NCBI RefSeq assembly: GCF_002024165.1
Contig: NZ_MWQN01000001.1
Coordinates: 4,753,501 to 4,817,500, forward strand
Length of the DNA stretch: 64,000 nucleotides
Direction of reading: 5' to 3'
From: Embleya scabrispora
GTDB taxonomy: Bacteria; Actinomycetota; Actinomycetes; Streptomycetales; Streptomycetaceae
The notes beneath the pieces were generated by a model. The model had not been told where the DNA came from. It made no database searches and saw only the letters and a list, made by a program, of their open reading frames with translations. Shown in pieces: positions 7,862-16,703 of this stretch; within the stretch, counting starts at the first letter, position 1, and the number at the start of each line of letters is the position of its first letter. The translations under genes and the position numbers were made by a program.

Positions 7862-9292
7862 ATGGGTCCCCGGAACACGTCGGATCCTGCCCCATCGGTC
7901 GAGGCCGTCCGCTCGCTCGCGGACGCCGCGCCGGTTCCCTTCTGGCTGGACCAGCCGGACCGCCCCGCGCCGCACGCGGCCCTGATCGGCGACGACCACT
8001 GCGATCTCGCGGTGGTCGGCGGCGGGTACTCGGGCCTGTGGACCGCGCTGATCGCGAAGGAGCGCAACCCCTCGCGGGACGTGGTCCTGATCGAGGCACA
8101 CGAGATCGGCTGGGCGGCCTCGGGTCGCAACGGCGGCTTCTGCGCCGCGAGCCTGACCCACGGCTTCCACAACGGCCTCGACCGCTGGGAGGGCGAACTC
8201 GCCCGGCTGGAACGGCTGGGCGAGGAGAACCTCGACGAGATCGAGGCGGCGATCGAGCGCTACGGCATCGAGTGCGACTTCCGCCGCACCGGTGAGCTCA
8301 ACGTGGCCACCCAGCCGCACCAGGTCGAGGAACTGCGCGAGGAGATCGACCTCGCGGCGAAGTACGGCACCGAACTGACCTTCCTGGACCGGGACGAGGT
8401 GCGGGCCGAGGTGGACTCGCCCACCTACCTGGCGGGTGTCTGGGACAGGACGGGCTGCGCGATCGTCGACCCGGCCCGGCTGGCCTGGGGCCTCAAGGCC
8501 GCGTGCGAGTCGCTCGGCGTTCGCGTCTTCGAGCGCACCAAGGTGACCGAACTGGCCGAGCACGGCTCGGGGATGGTGCTGAAGACGCCCTATGGGCGGG
8601 TCTTCGCGGGCCATGTGGCGCTGGGCACCAACGTCTTCCCGTCGCTGGTCAAGCGGCTGCGGCCGTTCGTGGTCCCGGTCTACGACTACGCGATGATGAC
8701 CGAGCCGCTGAGCGCCGGGCAGTTGGCGGCGATCGGCTGGAACAACCGCCAGGGCATCGGCGACACGAACAACCAGTTCCACTACTACCGGCTGAGCGCG
8801 GACAACCGGATCCTGTGGGGCGGTTACGACGCGGTCTACCACTACGGCTCGCGCCTGTCCCCGGAACTGGACCAGCGCCCGGAGACCTTCGCGAAGCTCG
8901 CGGGGCACTTCTTCGAGACGTTCCCGCAGCTCGAAGGCCTGCGCTTCACCCACACGTGGGGTGGCGCGATCGACACGTGCAGCCGGTTCTCGGCGTTCTT
9001 CGGGACGGCATACAAGGGCAAGGTGGCCTACGCGATGGGCTACACGGGCCTCGGCGTGGGCGCCACCCGGTTCGGCGCCGAGGTGATGCTCGACAAGCTC
9101 GACGGCCGCCCGACCGAGCGCACCGAACTGGAGATGGTGCGCACCAAGCCGCTTCCGTTCCCGCCGGAGCCGATCAAGTGGGCCGGCGTCACGATGACCA
9201 AGTGGTCGATGGATCGCGCCGACAAGAACGCCGGCAAGCGCAACCTGTGGCTGAAGACCCTGGACAAACTGGGCATGGGTTTCGACAGTTAG
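7862..9292 (+). CDS. FAD-dependent amine/amino-acid oxidoreductase (PuuB-like)
   Basis: 476 residues of the glycine/D-amino-acid oxidase (DAO) family. The dinucleotide-binding motif VVGGGYSG lies near residues 46-53, and YTGLGVGATRFGAEVM near the end is the FAD-closing segment. In this family PuuB-type enzymes oxidise gamma-glutamylputrescine or putrescine, giving aminoaldehyde, ammonia and hydrogen peroxide. That fits the aminobutyraldehyde dehydrogenase and transporter upstream. No gamma-glutamylputrescine synthetase (PuuA) gene is in the window, so direct putrescine oxidation is equally possible. The ATG at 7862 has only a weak ribosome-binding site. It is the last gene before a strong terminator. 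Confidence 0.8.
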   Translation: MGPRNTSDPAPSVEAVRSLADAAPVPFWLDQPDRPAPHAALIGDDHCDLAVVGGGYSGLWTALIAKERNPSRDVVLIEAHEIGWAASGRNGGFCAASLTHGFHNGLDRWEGELARLERLGEENLDEIEAAIERYGIECDFRRTGELNVATQPHQVEELREEIDLAAKYGTELTFLDRDEVRAEVDSPTYLAGVWDRTGCAIVDPARLAWGLKAACESLGVRVFERTKVTELAEHGSGMVLKTPYGRVFAGHVALGTNVFPSLVKRLRPFVVPVYDYAMMTEPLSAGQLAAIGWNNRQGIGDTNNQFHYYRLSADNRILWGGYDAVYHYGSRLSPELDQRPETFAKLAGHFFETFPQLEGLRFTHTWGGAIDTCSRFSAFFGTAYKGKVAYAMGYTGLGVGATRFGAEVMLDKLDGRPTERTELEMVRTKPLPFPPEPIKWAGVTMTKWSMDRADKNAGKRNLWLKTLDKLGMGFDS

Positions 9293-9301
9293 AACCGCGC
9301 T

Positions 9302-9341
9302 GCGCGCGGGAGGGCGGCCTCCGGCCGCTCTCCTCGCGCGC
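9302..9341 (+). terminator. Rho-independent-type hairpin after the FAD oxidase gene
   Basis: A long GC stem with a 3-base loop (centre at 9320-9322) and one bulge begins 10 bases after the FAD oxidase stop codon. It likely ends the transporter/oxidase unit. Confidence 0.65.
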
Positions 9342-9393
9342 TCGTCGGGCACCGCACGCGATCACGTCGTGGGCGCTGACGCGCCGTCGGGCA

Positions 9394-9420
9394 GCCGGGT
9401 GAGCAGGCACCTCACCCGGC
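9394..9420 (+). other. Second hairpin in the leader region of mmsA
   Basis: GCCGGGTGAG (9394-9403) and CTCACCCGGC (9411-9420) form a perfect 10-bp stem with a 7-base loop. It lies in the 310-bp space between two genes, about 180 bp before the mmsA start. It could be a second terminator or a leader structure. I see no known riboswitch and no other gene in this spacer. Confidence 0.4.
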
Positions 9421-9602
9421 TTCCGGCGTGCCTCCACGCGGGCCGCGGGCCACGATCGGCCGCCTCGCCGCGATGGATCCACGGCACCCGACCGAGACGG
9501 TCTGTAAGCCAAAAGCCGCAACCGCCGACAGCCTGAAGGTTGAGCCGCCCTCACCGGACCACGCAGACTGGCGAAACCACATCCCCTCGGAAGGTCGGAC
9601 CC

Positions 9603-11105
9603 GTGACGAACCACGTAACCCACTGGATTGCCAACGCGGAGTGGACGGGGACGTCCGAGCGTCGTGGTGACATCCACAACCCCGCCACCGGCAAGGTCAC
9701 CGGCACGGTCGACTTCGCGTCCGTGGCGGAGGTCGACGAGGCCGTCTCCGTCGCCGTCCGGGCCTTCGCGACCTGGCGCAACGCCTCGCTGGCCAAGCGC
9801 TCCCAGGTGCTCTTCAACTTCCGCGAGCTGCTCAACGCCAAGAAGGACGAGCTGGCCGCGATCATCGTGGCCGAGCACGGCAAGGTGCACTCGGACGCGC
9901 TCGGCGAGATCGCCCGCGGCCAGGAGGTCGTGGAACTCGCCTGCGGCATCCCGCACCTGCAAAAGGGCGGCCACTCCGAGCAGGCGTCGACCGGCATCGA
10001 CGTCTACTCGATCCGCCAGCCGCTCGGCCCGATCGCGATCATCTCGCCGTTCAACTTCCCGGCGATGGTCCCGATGTGGTTCTTCCCGATCGCGATCGCC
10101 ACCGGCAACACGGTGATCCTCAAGCCGAGCGAGAAGGACCCCTCGACCGCGAACTTCCTCGCCGAGCTGTGGAAGCAGGCCGGCCTGCCCGAGGGCGTGT
10201 TCAACGTCGTGCACGGTGACAAGGTCGCGGTGGACCGCATCCTGGAGCACCCCGACGTCAAGTCGGTCTCCTTCGTCGGCTCGACCCCGATCGCCAAGTA
10301 CGTGTACGAGAACGGCACCCGCTACGGCAAGCGCGTGCAGGCCCTGGGCGGCGCCAAGAACCACATGCTGGTGCTCCCGGACGCGGACCTCGACCTGGTC
10401 GCCGACGCCGCGGTCAACGCCGGCTTCGGCGCGGCCGGCGAGCGCTGCATGGCGATCTCCGCCCTGGTCGCGGTGGAGCCGATCGCCGACGAGCTGATCG
10501 GCAAGATCAAGGAGCGGATGACCAAGCTCCGGGTCGGCGCGGGCAACGACGCCGCGTCCGAGATGGGTCCGCTGGTCACCCGGCAGCACGCCGACAAGGT
10601 GCTGTCCTATGTACAGGCCGGCGTGGACCAGGGCGCGACGCTCGTGGTCGACGGCCGCACCCACCCGATCAACGGGGACGACACGGCGGAGGGCTACTGG
10701 GTCGGCCCGACCCTGTTCGACAACGTCACGCCCGAGATGTCGATCTACACCGACGAGATCTTCGGCCCGGTGCTCTCCGTGCTCCGGGTCGACTCGTACG
10801 ACCAGGGCCTGGCCCTGATCAACGCCAACCCGTACGGCAACGGCACCGCGATCTTCACCAACGACGGTGGCGCGGCCCGCAAGTTCCAGAACGAGGTCGA
10901 GGTCGGCATGATCGGGATCAACGTGCCGATCCCGGTCCCGGTCGCCTACTACTCGTTCGGCGGCTGGAAGAACTCGCTGTTCGGCGACCTGCACGCGTAC
11001 GGCGCCGACGGCGTGCAGTTCTTCACCCGGGGCAAGGTCGTCACCCAGCGCTGGCTCGACCCGAGCCACGGCGGGATCAACCTGGGCTTCCCCACCAACG
11101 ACTGA
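9603..11105 (+). CDS. mmsA: CoA-acylating methylmalonate-semialdehyde dehydrogenase
   Basis: 500 residues. Diagnostic features are ISPFNFPAMVPMWFFP, the missing general-base Glu (QALGGAKNH at 247-254 in place of ELGG), GERCMAIS with catalytic Cys282, and the C-terminal TRGKVVTQRW. The family converts (methyl)malonate semialdehyde plus CoA to propionyl- or acetyl-CoA in valine, inositol and beta-alanine breakdown. Beta-alanine from polyamines could supply malonate semialdehyde here, which would fit the neighbours. The GTG at 9603 was chosen for its GGAAGG 8 bases upstream. Transcribed alone, with a strong terminator downstream. Confidence 0.93.
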   Translation: MTNHVTHWIANAEWTGTSERRGDIHNPATGKVTGTVDFASVAEVDEAVSVAVRAFATWRNASLAKRSQVLFNFRELLNAKKDELAAIIVAEHGKVHSDALGEIARGQEVVELACGIPHLQKGGHSEQASTGIDVYSIRQPLGPIAIISPFNFPAMVPMWFFPIAIATGNTVILKPSEKDPSTANFLAELWKQAGLPEGVFNVVHGDKVAVDRILEHPDVKSVSFVGSTPIAKYVYENGTRYGKRVQALGGAKNHMLVLPDADLDLVADAAVNAGFGAAGERCMAISALVAVEPIADELIGKIKERMTKLRVGAGNDAASEMGPLVTRQHADKVLSYVQAGVDQGATLVVDGRTHPINGDDTAEGYWVGPTLFDNVTPEMSIYTDEIFGPVLSVLRVDSYDQGLALINANPYGNGTAIFTNDGGAARKFQNEVEVGMIGINVPIPVPVAYYSFGGWKNSLFGDLHAYGADGVQFFTRGKVVTQRWLDPSHGGINLGFPTND

Positions 11106-11133
11106 TCACCTCCTCGCCTCGGCGAGACCTCAC

Positions 11134-11178
11134 GGCGAGCCCGCCGGACCCCGACGACGTGGTCCGGCGGGCTTCGCC
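11134..11178 (+). terminator. Strong hairpin terminator after mmsA
   Basis: A perfect 13-bp stem (11138-11150 with 11161-11173) has a 10-base loop and can be extended outward by GGCGA/TCGCC with one bulge. ATTTCC follows. It lies about 30 bases after the mmsA stop. Confidence 0.8.
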
Positions 11179-11269
11179 ATTTCCTCCACACGCCTTCCCT
11201 GGCAGCATGCGTGACGGGTCGTCAGATGATCAGTCGACGGCCGTTACGGACGTGACAGGGGAACGGCGC

Positions 11270-12229
11270 ATGCCCATCCAAGACAGTGCAACCGGCGACA
11301 CCGCCGTCCGGTTGATCCAGATCTCCGACGTGCACTACCGGGACGCTCCGGGCACCCACGGATTCGTACAGCACGACCCGGACGCGGGATTGGCGGCCAC
11401 CCTGGAGGGCGCCGCCGACGCGCTCGCCTCGGCGGACGTACTGGTCGCCTCCGGCGACCTGGCCGACACCGGCGAGCCGGGCGCCTACCGGCGGCTCGGG
11501 GACGTGCTCCAAGGGCTCCCGGTGCCGGTGTACTGCCTCCCGGGCAACCACGACAGCCACGACGCCTACACCGCCGGCCTGCCCCGCACCGGCGTGCACC
11601 TGGAACCCGCGGTACGGATCGGGTCCTGGCTGCTGCTCATGGTGGACACCAACGCGCTCGGCCGCGAACACGTCGGGGACGGGGTGTACCGCGACCTCGA
11701 CGACCGCATGACACGTGCCGACGGGCCGGAGCTGAGCGCGCCGGAGGCGGCCCGGATCCGGGAGATCCTGGCCGGCTCGGACGCCGAGCACGCGCTGCTG
11801 TTCCTGCACCAGCCGCCGCTCGCGGAGATCTGTCCGAACCTGGACCCCTCCGGTCGACTCGGCGCGCTGCTGCGCGACTTCCCGCGGATCCGGGCGATCT
11901 CCGGCGGACACCTGCACGGCTCCCTGGAAGGCGAGTTCGCGGGTGTACCGGTGTTCGTGGCGCCCTCGACCACCTACAGCATCGACTACGACGGCAGGCG
12001 CTTCGACGGCCCCGGCTACCGGACCTTCACCCTGCACCCCGACGGCCGGGTGGAATCCGCCGCGCACACCGTGCCCGGGCCGATCACCGACGCGATGCGG
12101 GCCAGGCCCGCGCCGCGCTTCCTCACCGAACTGATGATGGGCCTGGTGACGGTCGAGGAGATGCGCGCGCTGACCGACGAGCAGTTCGAGGAGCGCTTCG
12201 GCGAACCCCGGCCGGTACGCGGCGCCTGA
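11270..12229 (+). CDS. Metallophosphoesterase, class III cyclic-nucleotide phosphodiesterase-like
   Basis: 319 residues with the full set of calcineurin-type metal ligands: SDVH (Asp20, His22), SGDLAD, PGNHDS, LFLHQPP and GGHLHGS. This ligand order is that of CpdA/Rv0805-type enzymes, which bind two metal ions and cleave cAMP or other phosphodiesters; the true substrate cannot be told from sequence. The ATG at 11270 has AGGGGAA 7 bases upstream and removes a non-conserved N-terminal extension. Followed after 104 bp by a tyrosine phosphatase gene on the same strand. Confidence 0.85.
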   Translation: MPIQDSATGDTAVRLIQISDVHYRDAPGTHGFVQHDPDAGLAATLEGAADALASADVLVASGDLADTGEPGAYRRLGDVLQGLPVPVYCLPGNHDSHDAYTAGLPRTGVHLEPAVRIGSWLLLMVDTNALGREHVGDGVYRDLDDRMTRADGPELSAPEAARIREILAGSDAEHALLFLHQPPLAEICPNLDPSGRLGALLRDFPRIRAISGGHLHGSLEGEFAGVPVFVAPSTTYSIDYDGRRFDGPGYRTFTLHPDGRVESAAHTVPGPITDAMRARPAPRFLTELMMGLVTVEEMRALTDEQFEERFGEPRPVRGA

Positions 12230-12333
12230 GCCCGACGCACCGCCCGCGCGGCGGCCCGATCGACCCCGACCGATCGACCCCGGCCGCGGGTATCGGTTGT
12301 TCCCGTCCCGGCCCGACCAGCACGAGGAGACAC

Positions 12334-13128
12334 GTGACACAGCATCAGGCGCACGCCGGAGTCGCTCTCGAAGGCGTTCGCAACTTCCGCGACATCGGCG
12401 GTCTGCCGACCGTCGACGGCCGACACGTCCGAGCCGGTCGCTACTTTCGCAGCGGCCACCTGGCCACGCCCACCGACGCCGACCGGGCGAGCCTGGCCCG
12501 ACTGGGCATCCGGCTCGTGGTCGACCTGCGCAGCCCGGCCGACATCGAGCTGGACGGCGCGGACGTGCTGCCCGAGGGCGCGCGATGGCTCAACCTGTCG
12601 ATGTCCGACCCGGCCCGGGGCGCGGACTTCTGGCGCGACATGCGCTCGGCCGACCTCGACGTGTTGCGCGAGCGGCTGGGCGACGGGCGGGCGGAGAAGT
12701 CGATCGCCGCCGACTACCGCGACCAGGTGGTGAGCCGGGTCGACAAACACGCGGCACTGGTGCACGCGCTGATCGAGGCCGACGGCCTGCCGGTGGTGGT
12801 GCACTGTTCGGCCGGCAAGGACCGCGCCGGCATCGCGGCGGCCTTGGTGCAACGCCTTCTGGGCGTCGGCGTCGACGACGTGGTGGCGAACTACCTGATC
12901 AGCAACGACCCGGCGAACCGCTACACGCCCAACAGCGACCGGCTCGCGATGCGCCCGGGCCTGCTGGAGCTGTTCCGGCCCTTCCTGGAGGTGCGCGAGG
13001 AATACCTGCGCGGCGCGCTTGAGGTGATGGACACCCACTGGGGAAGCTTCGACGCCTACCTGGACCACGGCCTGGGCCTGGACGCGGACCGGCTGGAGCG
13101 GCTGCGCTCGGCGCTGCTGACCGACTGA
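12334..13128 (+). CDS. Protein-tyrosine phosphatase, PtpB/family-3 type
   Basis: 264 residues. The P-loop HCSAGKDRAG carries catalytic Cys158 and Arg164, and the N-terminal NFRDIGGLPTVDGR is the hallmark of the lipid/tyrosine phosphatases related to mycobacterial PtpB. The KD in the loop (Lys162, Asp163) is typical of the subgroup that also acts on phosphoinositides. The GTG at 12334 is preceded by GAGGAGA. No signal peptide, so it is cytosolic unless exported in another way. Ends at a bidirectional terminator shared with the convergent permease gene. Confidence 0.9.
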   Translation: MTQHQAHAGVALEGVRNFRDIGGLPTVDGRHVRAGRYFRSGHLATPTDADRASLARLGIRLVVDLRSPADIELDGADVLPEGARWLNLSMSDPARGADFWRDMRSADLDVLRERLGDGRAEKSIAADYRDQVVSRVDKHAALVHALIEADGLPVVVHCSAGKDRAGIAAALVQRLLGVGVDDVVANYLISNDPANRYTPNSDRLAMRPGLLELFRPFLEVREEYLRGALEVMDTHWGSFDAYLDHGLGLDADRLERLRSALLTD

Positions 13129-13161
13129 TCGAGGGCCGAGGACCCGAGCCGGCCCGGAACA

Positions 13162-13204
13162 CGCCCGAGGGCGGTGCCCCAGGAGGAGGCACCGCCCTCG
13201 GGCG
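13162..13204. terminator. Bidirectional terminator between phosphatase and permease genes
   Basis: A perfect 17-bp GC stem (13162-13178 with 13188-13204) with a 9-base loop sits between two converging genes and can stop transcription from both sides. Confidence 0.85.
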
Positions 13205-13227
13205 GGTGGTACGGGAACCGGGGAGGC

Positions 13228-14646
13228 TCAGGAGTCGTCGGCCATCAGCTTGATGTTCCAGCGGGTCTCCTGGCGCGGGCGCAGGTAGAGCACCCAGTAC
13301 AGCGAGGCCGCCACGAGGATCCCGCCGGTGATCTCCAGCGCGCGCATCGGCTGTTCGGTCAGTACATAGATCATCGCCGCGATCAGCAGCACCGGGATCA
13401 CCGGCCACAGCGGCATCCGCCAGGCCCGGCCGCTCTTGTGCACACCCCGGCGGGCGACCAGTACGGCCAGCGCCACGGTCAGGTAGAGCGCGGCGACCGC
13501 GACGCCGGTGACCTCACCGAGGATGTCGAGGTTGACGAAGCACAGCAGCGCGCCCGGCACGCCGACCACCAGCGTGGACACCCACGGCGAGCCGAACCGG
13601 TTCACCTTGCCGAAGGCCCGGTTGATCGGCTCCGGCCACGCCTTGTCCCGCGCCGATGCGTAGACCACCCGCGAGTTCTGGATCACCATGACCACGCCCG
13701 CGTTGATGATCGCGAGCGCGATGCACAGCCCGATGAAGGTCGCCATGCCATGGTTGGACCAGCCCTCGACCAGACCGAGGATGTCGCCCTCCGCCAACGC
13801 CGCCTGGGACGGCGCGCCCAGCGAGATCGCGATGGTCGGCACGATCAGGATCACGCCGCCCAGACCCAGGGTCCACAACACGGTTCGGGAGACCGTGCGC
13901 CGCGGGTTCTCCATCTCCTCGGCCAGGTAGACCGCGGTGGAGAAGCCCTGCAACGCGAACAGCGCGCCGGCCATGCCCGCGATGAGCAGGCCCATCTTCA
14001 GCGGGTCGGTCGTGCCTGCCGCGGCGTCCGCGACCACCTCGGGCTTGACCAGCGTCGAGGCGGACTGGTGCACGTTGCCGAAGCCGAGGAAGGCCACGAT
14101 CGCCGCGGCGATCACCTCCAGGGCCAGGAACACACCGGTCACCCACGCGTTCGCGCGCAGGTCGAGCAGGCCCATGATCGTCGCGAGGATCATCACCGCG
14201 GCGCCGGCCCACATCGTGTCGATCGTGGCGATCGAGGTCAGATAGTCGGCGGTGCCGAGCGCGATGATCGGCGGCACGATCATCACCACGATGGTGGCGA
14301 TGATGAAGACCAGCCAGCCCATGAAGCGCCCCATCAGGGTGCCCACCATGGCGTACTCGCCGCCGGCACTGGGGATCAGCGTGCCCAACTCGGAGTAGCA
14401 GAACGCCACCCCGATACACAGCACGGCGGCCACGACCAGGGCCAGCGAGGTGCCGGACCCCAGGTCCGCGAACATGCCCGGCACGATCACGAACAGGGAC
14501 GACGCGGGAGTCAGACAGGACAGGGTGAGCAGTGTGCCGCCGACGACACCGATGGATCGTTTGAGCGGGGCGGGTGCGCCACCGACGTCTTCGAGCGTGA
14601 CTGGAGTCAGGGTCCCGGACGGCGGTGGGGTGGTTTCTACAGCCAT
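13228..14646 (-). CDS. APC-family amino-acid permease
   Basis: 472 residues with about twelve hydrophobic helices. The first helix region is LKRSIGVVGGTLLTLSCLTPASSLFVIVPG, with family features such as SELGTLIPSAGGEY after helix 2 and GFSTAVYLAEEMENPRRTV in the middle. These are typical of amino acid-polyamine-organocation transporters. GABA, another amino acid or a polyamine are all possible substrates; the neighbouring GABA genes make GABA attractive but this is inference. The ATG at 14646 has AGAGGT 8 bases upstream. Two palindromes lie upstream of the start. Confidence 0.85.
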   Translation of the reverse strand: MAVETTPPPSGTLTPVTLEDVGGAPAPLKRSIGVVGGTLLTLSCLTPASSLFVIVPGMFADLGSGTSLALVVAAVLCIGVAFCYSELGTLIPSAGGEYAMVGTLMGRFMGWLVFIIATIVVMIVPPIIALGTADYLTSIATIDTMWAGAAVMILATIMGLLDLRANAWVTGVFLALEVIAAAIVAFLGFGNVHQSASTLVKPEVVADAAAGTTDPLKMGLLIAGMAGALFALQGFSTAVYLAEEMENPRRTVSRTVLWTLGLGGVILIVPTIAISLGAPSQAALAEGDILGLVEGWSNHGMATFIGLCIALAIINAGVVMVIQNSRVVYASARDKAWPEPINRAFGKVNRFGSPWVSTLVVGVPGALLCFVNLDILGEVTGVAVAALYLTVALAVLVARRGVHKSGRAWRMPLWPVIPVLLIAAMIYVLTEQPMRALEITGGILVAASLYWVLYLRPRQETRWNIKLMADDS

Positions 14647-14703
14647 GAGCGCTACCTCTGCGGGACAGCGGGGTGCGGTTATCGCCTCCGGGACGGATGT
14701 GGG

Positions 14704-14750
14704 CCGTTCGCACGTTCCGAACGGTGCGGCGTAATACAAACGCCCGTTTG
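14704..14750. promoter_or_regulatory. Two palindromes upstream of the permease gene
   Basis: CCGTTCG (14704-14710) and CGAACGG (14718-14724) form a 7-7-7 inverted repeat. CAAACG-CC-CGTTTG (14737-14750) is a perfect 6-2-6 palindrome. They lie 58-104 bp upstream of the permease ATG on the minus strand, where operators are expected. The binding factor is unknown. Confidence 0.4.
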
Positions 14751-14757
14751 ATCACGC

Positions 14758-14774
14758 GTCAAGGTTCCGTTACC
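14758..14774 (+). promoter_or_regulatory. GTCAAGGTTCCGTTACC motif upstream of the permease gene
   Basis: This 17-mer differs at one base from the sequence at 54623-54639 upstream of the first WXG100 gene. Here it lies 112-128 bp upstream of the permease start. A shared regulator is inferred only from the match. Confidence 0.35.
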
Positions 14775-14882
14775 AACTGATTCCGTAGGTTGTGCACCCA
14801 GATTTCATCGAATAACGCTTCAAGCTGGCAGGTGATGGTGCGTAATCCGCAGATCGGCCGGCGGGAAAAATTCTCCGACCGT

Positions 14883-15677
14883 TCACCTGGCGAGACGGCC
14901 GCCGGATCCGGTCGTCGTCCGGTCCGCCGGTCGGCCCGTCGGGCGGGTCGCCATCCGGGTCGTCAGGTGCGCCGCCGCCCACAGCACGATCCCGCACAGC
15001 GCCCACGCGGCCAGCACGTCCGCCAACCAGTGGTAGTCGCACCACAGCAGGGAGAAGCCGATCGCCGCGCACAGGACTCCCGCGCCGCGATGCCACCGGC
15101 GGGCCGCACGCGCGGAGCCGACACGCCCGAGCAGAAGCGCGGCCGTGCCGTAGCAGATGGTCGAGGTGGCCGTGTGGCCCGACGGGAAGAAGCCCCACTG
15201 GTCGGCGGGCAGCGGCGACTCGCTCGGCCCGGTCCGGCCGATCAGGGCCTTGCCGCCGATGACCGCGACGGTCACCACGAGCACCGCGCCCGCGGCGATC
15301 GTGATCGGGTACGCCCGGCGCAGCCGCCACGCGGCGAACAGCCCCGCCGCGGCGAGCGCGAGGCCGGCGGGCAGCGGTCCGCCGAGGTCGGCGAGGGTGT
15401 GCATGGGCCCGTCGAGCCAGGCCGCCGCGGTGGCGTCGGCGAGGTTTCGCACACCGTCGCGGACGATCCGGTCCAGCGCGATCGAGGGTCCGCTTTCGGC
15501 CATCACCTGCACCGTGAGCACCAGAAGCACGATGGCGAGAATCAGCGGCACCGCGAGGCGGCGCGTGTACCGGCGCGTGTACTGTGAGTGAACAGACCAC
15601 CGCCCCGGAACGGGGGGCGTTGTCCCGGGGCGGCCACCGGCTTGCTCAGGGCCGGTGTCGGAGGAAGGTCTGTGCAT
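14883..15677 (-). CDS. PAP2-superfamily membrane phosphatase-like protein
   Basis: 264 residues with about six hydrophobic segments. The PAP2 signature is partly kept: motif 1 reads K143-x6-GP where K-x6-RP is usual, motif 2 is PSGH (165-168), and motif 3 reads SL-x5-H216-x3-D220 where SR-x5-H-x3-D is usual. The catalytic His pair is therefore present, but both phosphate-binding Arg positions are changed (Arg148 nearby might compensate). Members of the family remove phosphate from lipids such as undecaprenyl pyrophosphate or phosphatidic acid. The start at 15677 is the only ATG before the first helix but has a weak ribosome-binding site. Transcribed separately from the permease gene. Confidence 0.8.
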   Translation of the reverse strand: MHRPSSDTGPEQAGGRPGTTPPVPGRWSVHSQYTRRYTRRLAVPLILAIVLLVLTVQVMAESGPSIALDRIVRDGVRNLADATAAAWLDGPMHTLADLGGPLPAGLALAAAGLFAAWRLRRAYPITIAAGAVLVVTVAVIGGKALIGRTGPSESPLPADQWGFFPSGHTATSTICYGTAALLLGRVGSARAARRWHRGAGVLCAAIGFSLLWCDYHWLADVLAAWALCGIVLWAAAHLTTRMATRPTGRPADRTTTGSGGRLAR

Positions 15678-15924
15678 CTCACTCGAAGATACGCGGAGAA
15701 GGGGTCGTCGAGTTCCCGACGCGCGGCCTCCTCACAAACCCTGCACACGTTCTCCACGGTCTGGAAGGTGGGACATACACGCTGTACGTTGGAGCATTGA
15801 AGGGTGTGAGCGGGGTCACAGCGCGTGTTCCGTGAGCCCGAACACCCGAGCGGGTCCAAGTACGCGGAGAACATCCGTAAGCAGGGCAAATCGACGGTTA
15901 CTCGAGTGACGTGGCATTGACGCA
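15678..15924. other. Divergent intergenic region with an 11-bp direct repeat
   Basis: Between the PAP2 and STAS genes. The 11-mer TACGCGGAGAA occurs twice in the same direction (15690-15700 and 15861-15871). No credible gene is seen. Promoters for both divergent genes should be here, but I cannot place them with confidence. Confidence 0.4.
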
Positions 15925-16512
15925 ATGTCGTCGATCGCCCCTCTGCTGTCAGCACGCAAAGGTAGGGTTGGCCAGGTGGTTGAAGAGTCCGATTACTCGA
16001 CATACCGCGTGCCGTGCATCCCGGCCCCTGCGGGGAGCGGGCGCGTCCGCCGGATCGAGGCTCCGGTGGTTTCCAAGGGCGTCAAGGCGGGCGGTGCCGT
16101 GTTCGATTCCTCGGTGGAACCCCGGCCGGGTCGCGGCGCGGGCGCGATGGGCGTGGTCCTGACCAGCGACCGCCAGCTTCGCGTCGTGCGCACCACCCGA
16201 CCGCGCGGCCTCCGGCTCGAAGGCGAGATCGACCTGGCGAACGTGGACGTGGTGCGCCGCGTCCTCGGCGCCGCCGCGCGCGACGGTGGCGACGTCCGGG
16301 TGGACGTGAGCAAGCTCGCGTTCATCGACGTCGCGGGTCTGCGCGTGTTCGTCGACCACGCCGGCGCATTGGCGCGGCGCGGTGGACACATGGTTCTGGT
16401 CGGCGCGAGCCGACAGATGGTGCGCGTGCTCACCCTGTGCGGGTGGGACGCCGTTCCGGGCCTGACCATGGTCGAGCGGATCGCTCCGGCGCCGCGCCGA
16501 CCACGGATCTGA
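15925..16512 (+). CDS. STAS-domain protein, anti-sigma-factor antagonist-like
   Basis: The C-terminal ~110 residues form a STAS domain (LRLEGEIDLANVD, VDVSKLAFIDVAGLRVF, then a short helix and GGHMVLVGAS). The Asp-Val-Ala-Gly segment corresponds to the phosphorylatable Ser/Thr region of SpoIIAA/RsbV; here the usual Ser position reads Val-Ala, so phospho-control may be absent. Such proteins usually bind an anti-sigma kinase. The start is uncertain: ATG 15925, GTG 15976 (behind GGTAGGG) and ATG 16147 are all in frame, and the N-terminal 70 residues look non-conserved. No kinase partner is adjacent. Confidence 0.75.
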   Translation: MSSIAPLLSARKGRVGQVVEESDYSTYRVPCIPAPAGSGRVRRIEAPVVSKGVKAGGAVFDSSVEPRPGRGAGAMGVVLTSDRQLRVVRTTRPRGLRLEGEIDLANVDVVRRVLGAAARDGGDVRVDVSKLAFIDVAGLRVFVDHAGALARRGGHMVLVGASRQMVRVLTLCGWDAVPGLTMVERIAPAPRRPRI

Positions 16513-16629
16513 TCGCCCGAACCCGGTTGTTCGACCCCGATCCCCGAGCATTCGGGATCCGAGGCATCCGACCCCGGTCGCCCGCCGAGCGCGGGTCCGA
16601 TCCTTCGACCCGATTTCCCGACACGACGC

Positions 16630-16671
16630 CGAACCCCCGGCCGCCGGAGCATTCCGGTGACCGGGGGTTCG
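16630..16671. terminator. Terminator between STAS and gabT genes
   Basis: CGAACCCCCGG (16630-16640) pairs with 16661-16671, and an inner CCGGA/TCCGG stem closes the loop. It sits between two converging genes. Confidence 0.75.
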
Positions 16672-16703
16672 TGGTGTTCGGGCCGTTCGCGGTGTCGCCC
16701 GAC

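Noticed and set aside
9261-9268. Fifth TGGACAAA copy
   Set aside because: It is inside the FAD oxidase coding sequence (codons for Leu-Asp-Lys), so it is taken as background.
6857-9352. 831-codon open frame opposite the permease and FAD oxidase genes
   Set aside because: Composition artefact; its translation is low-complexity His/Arg/Val and it runs antisense to three well-supported genes.
15584-15835. Small open frames between the PAP2 and STAS genes
   Set aside because: No ribosome-binding sites, no family resemblance, and frames overlap the PAP2 start on the other strand.
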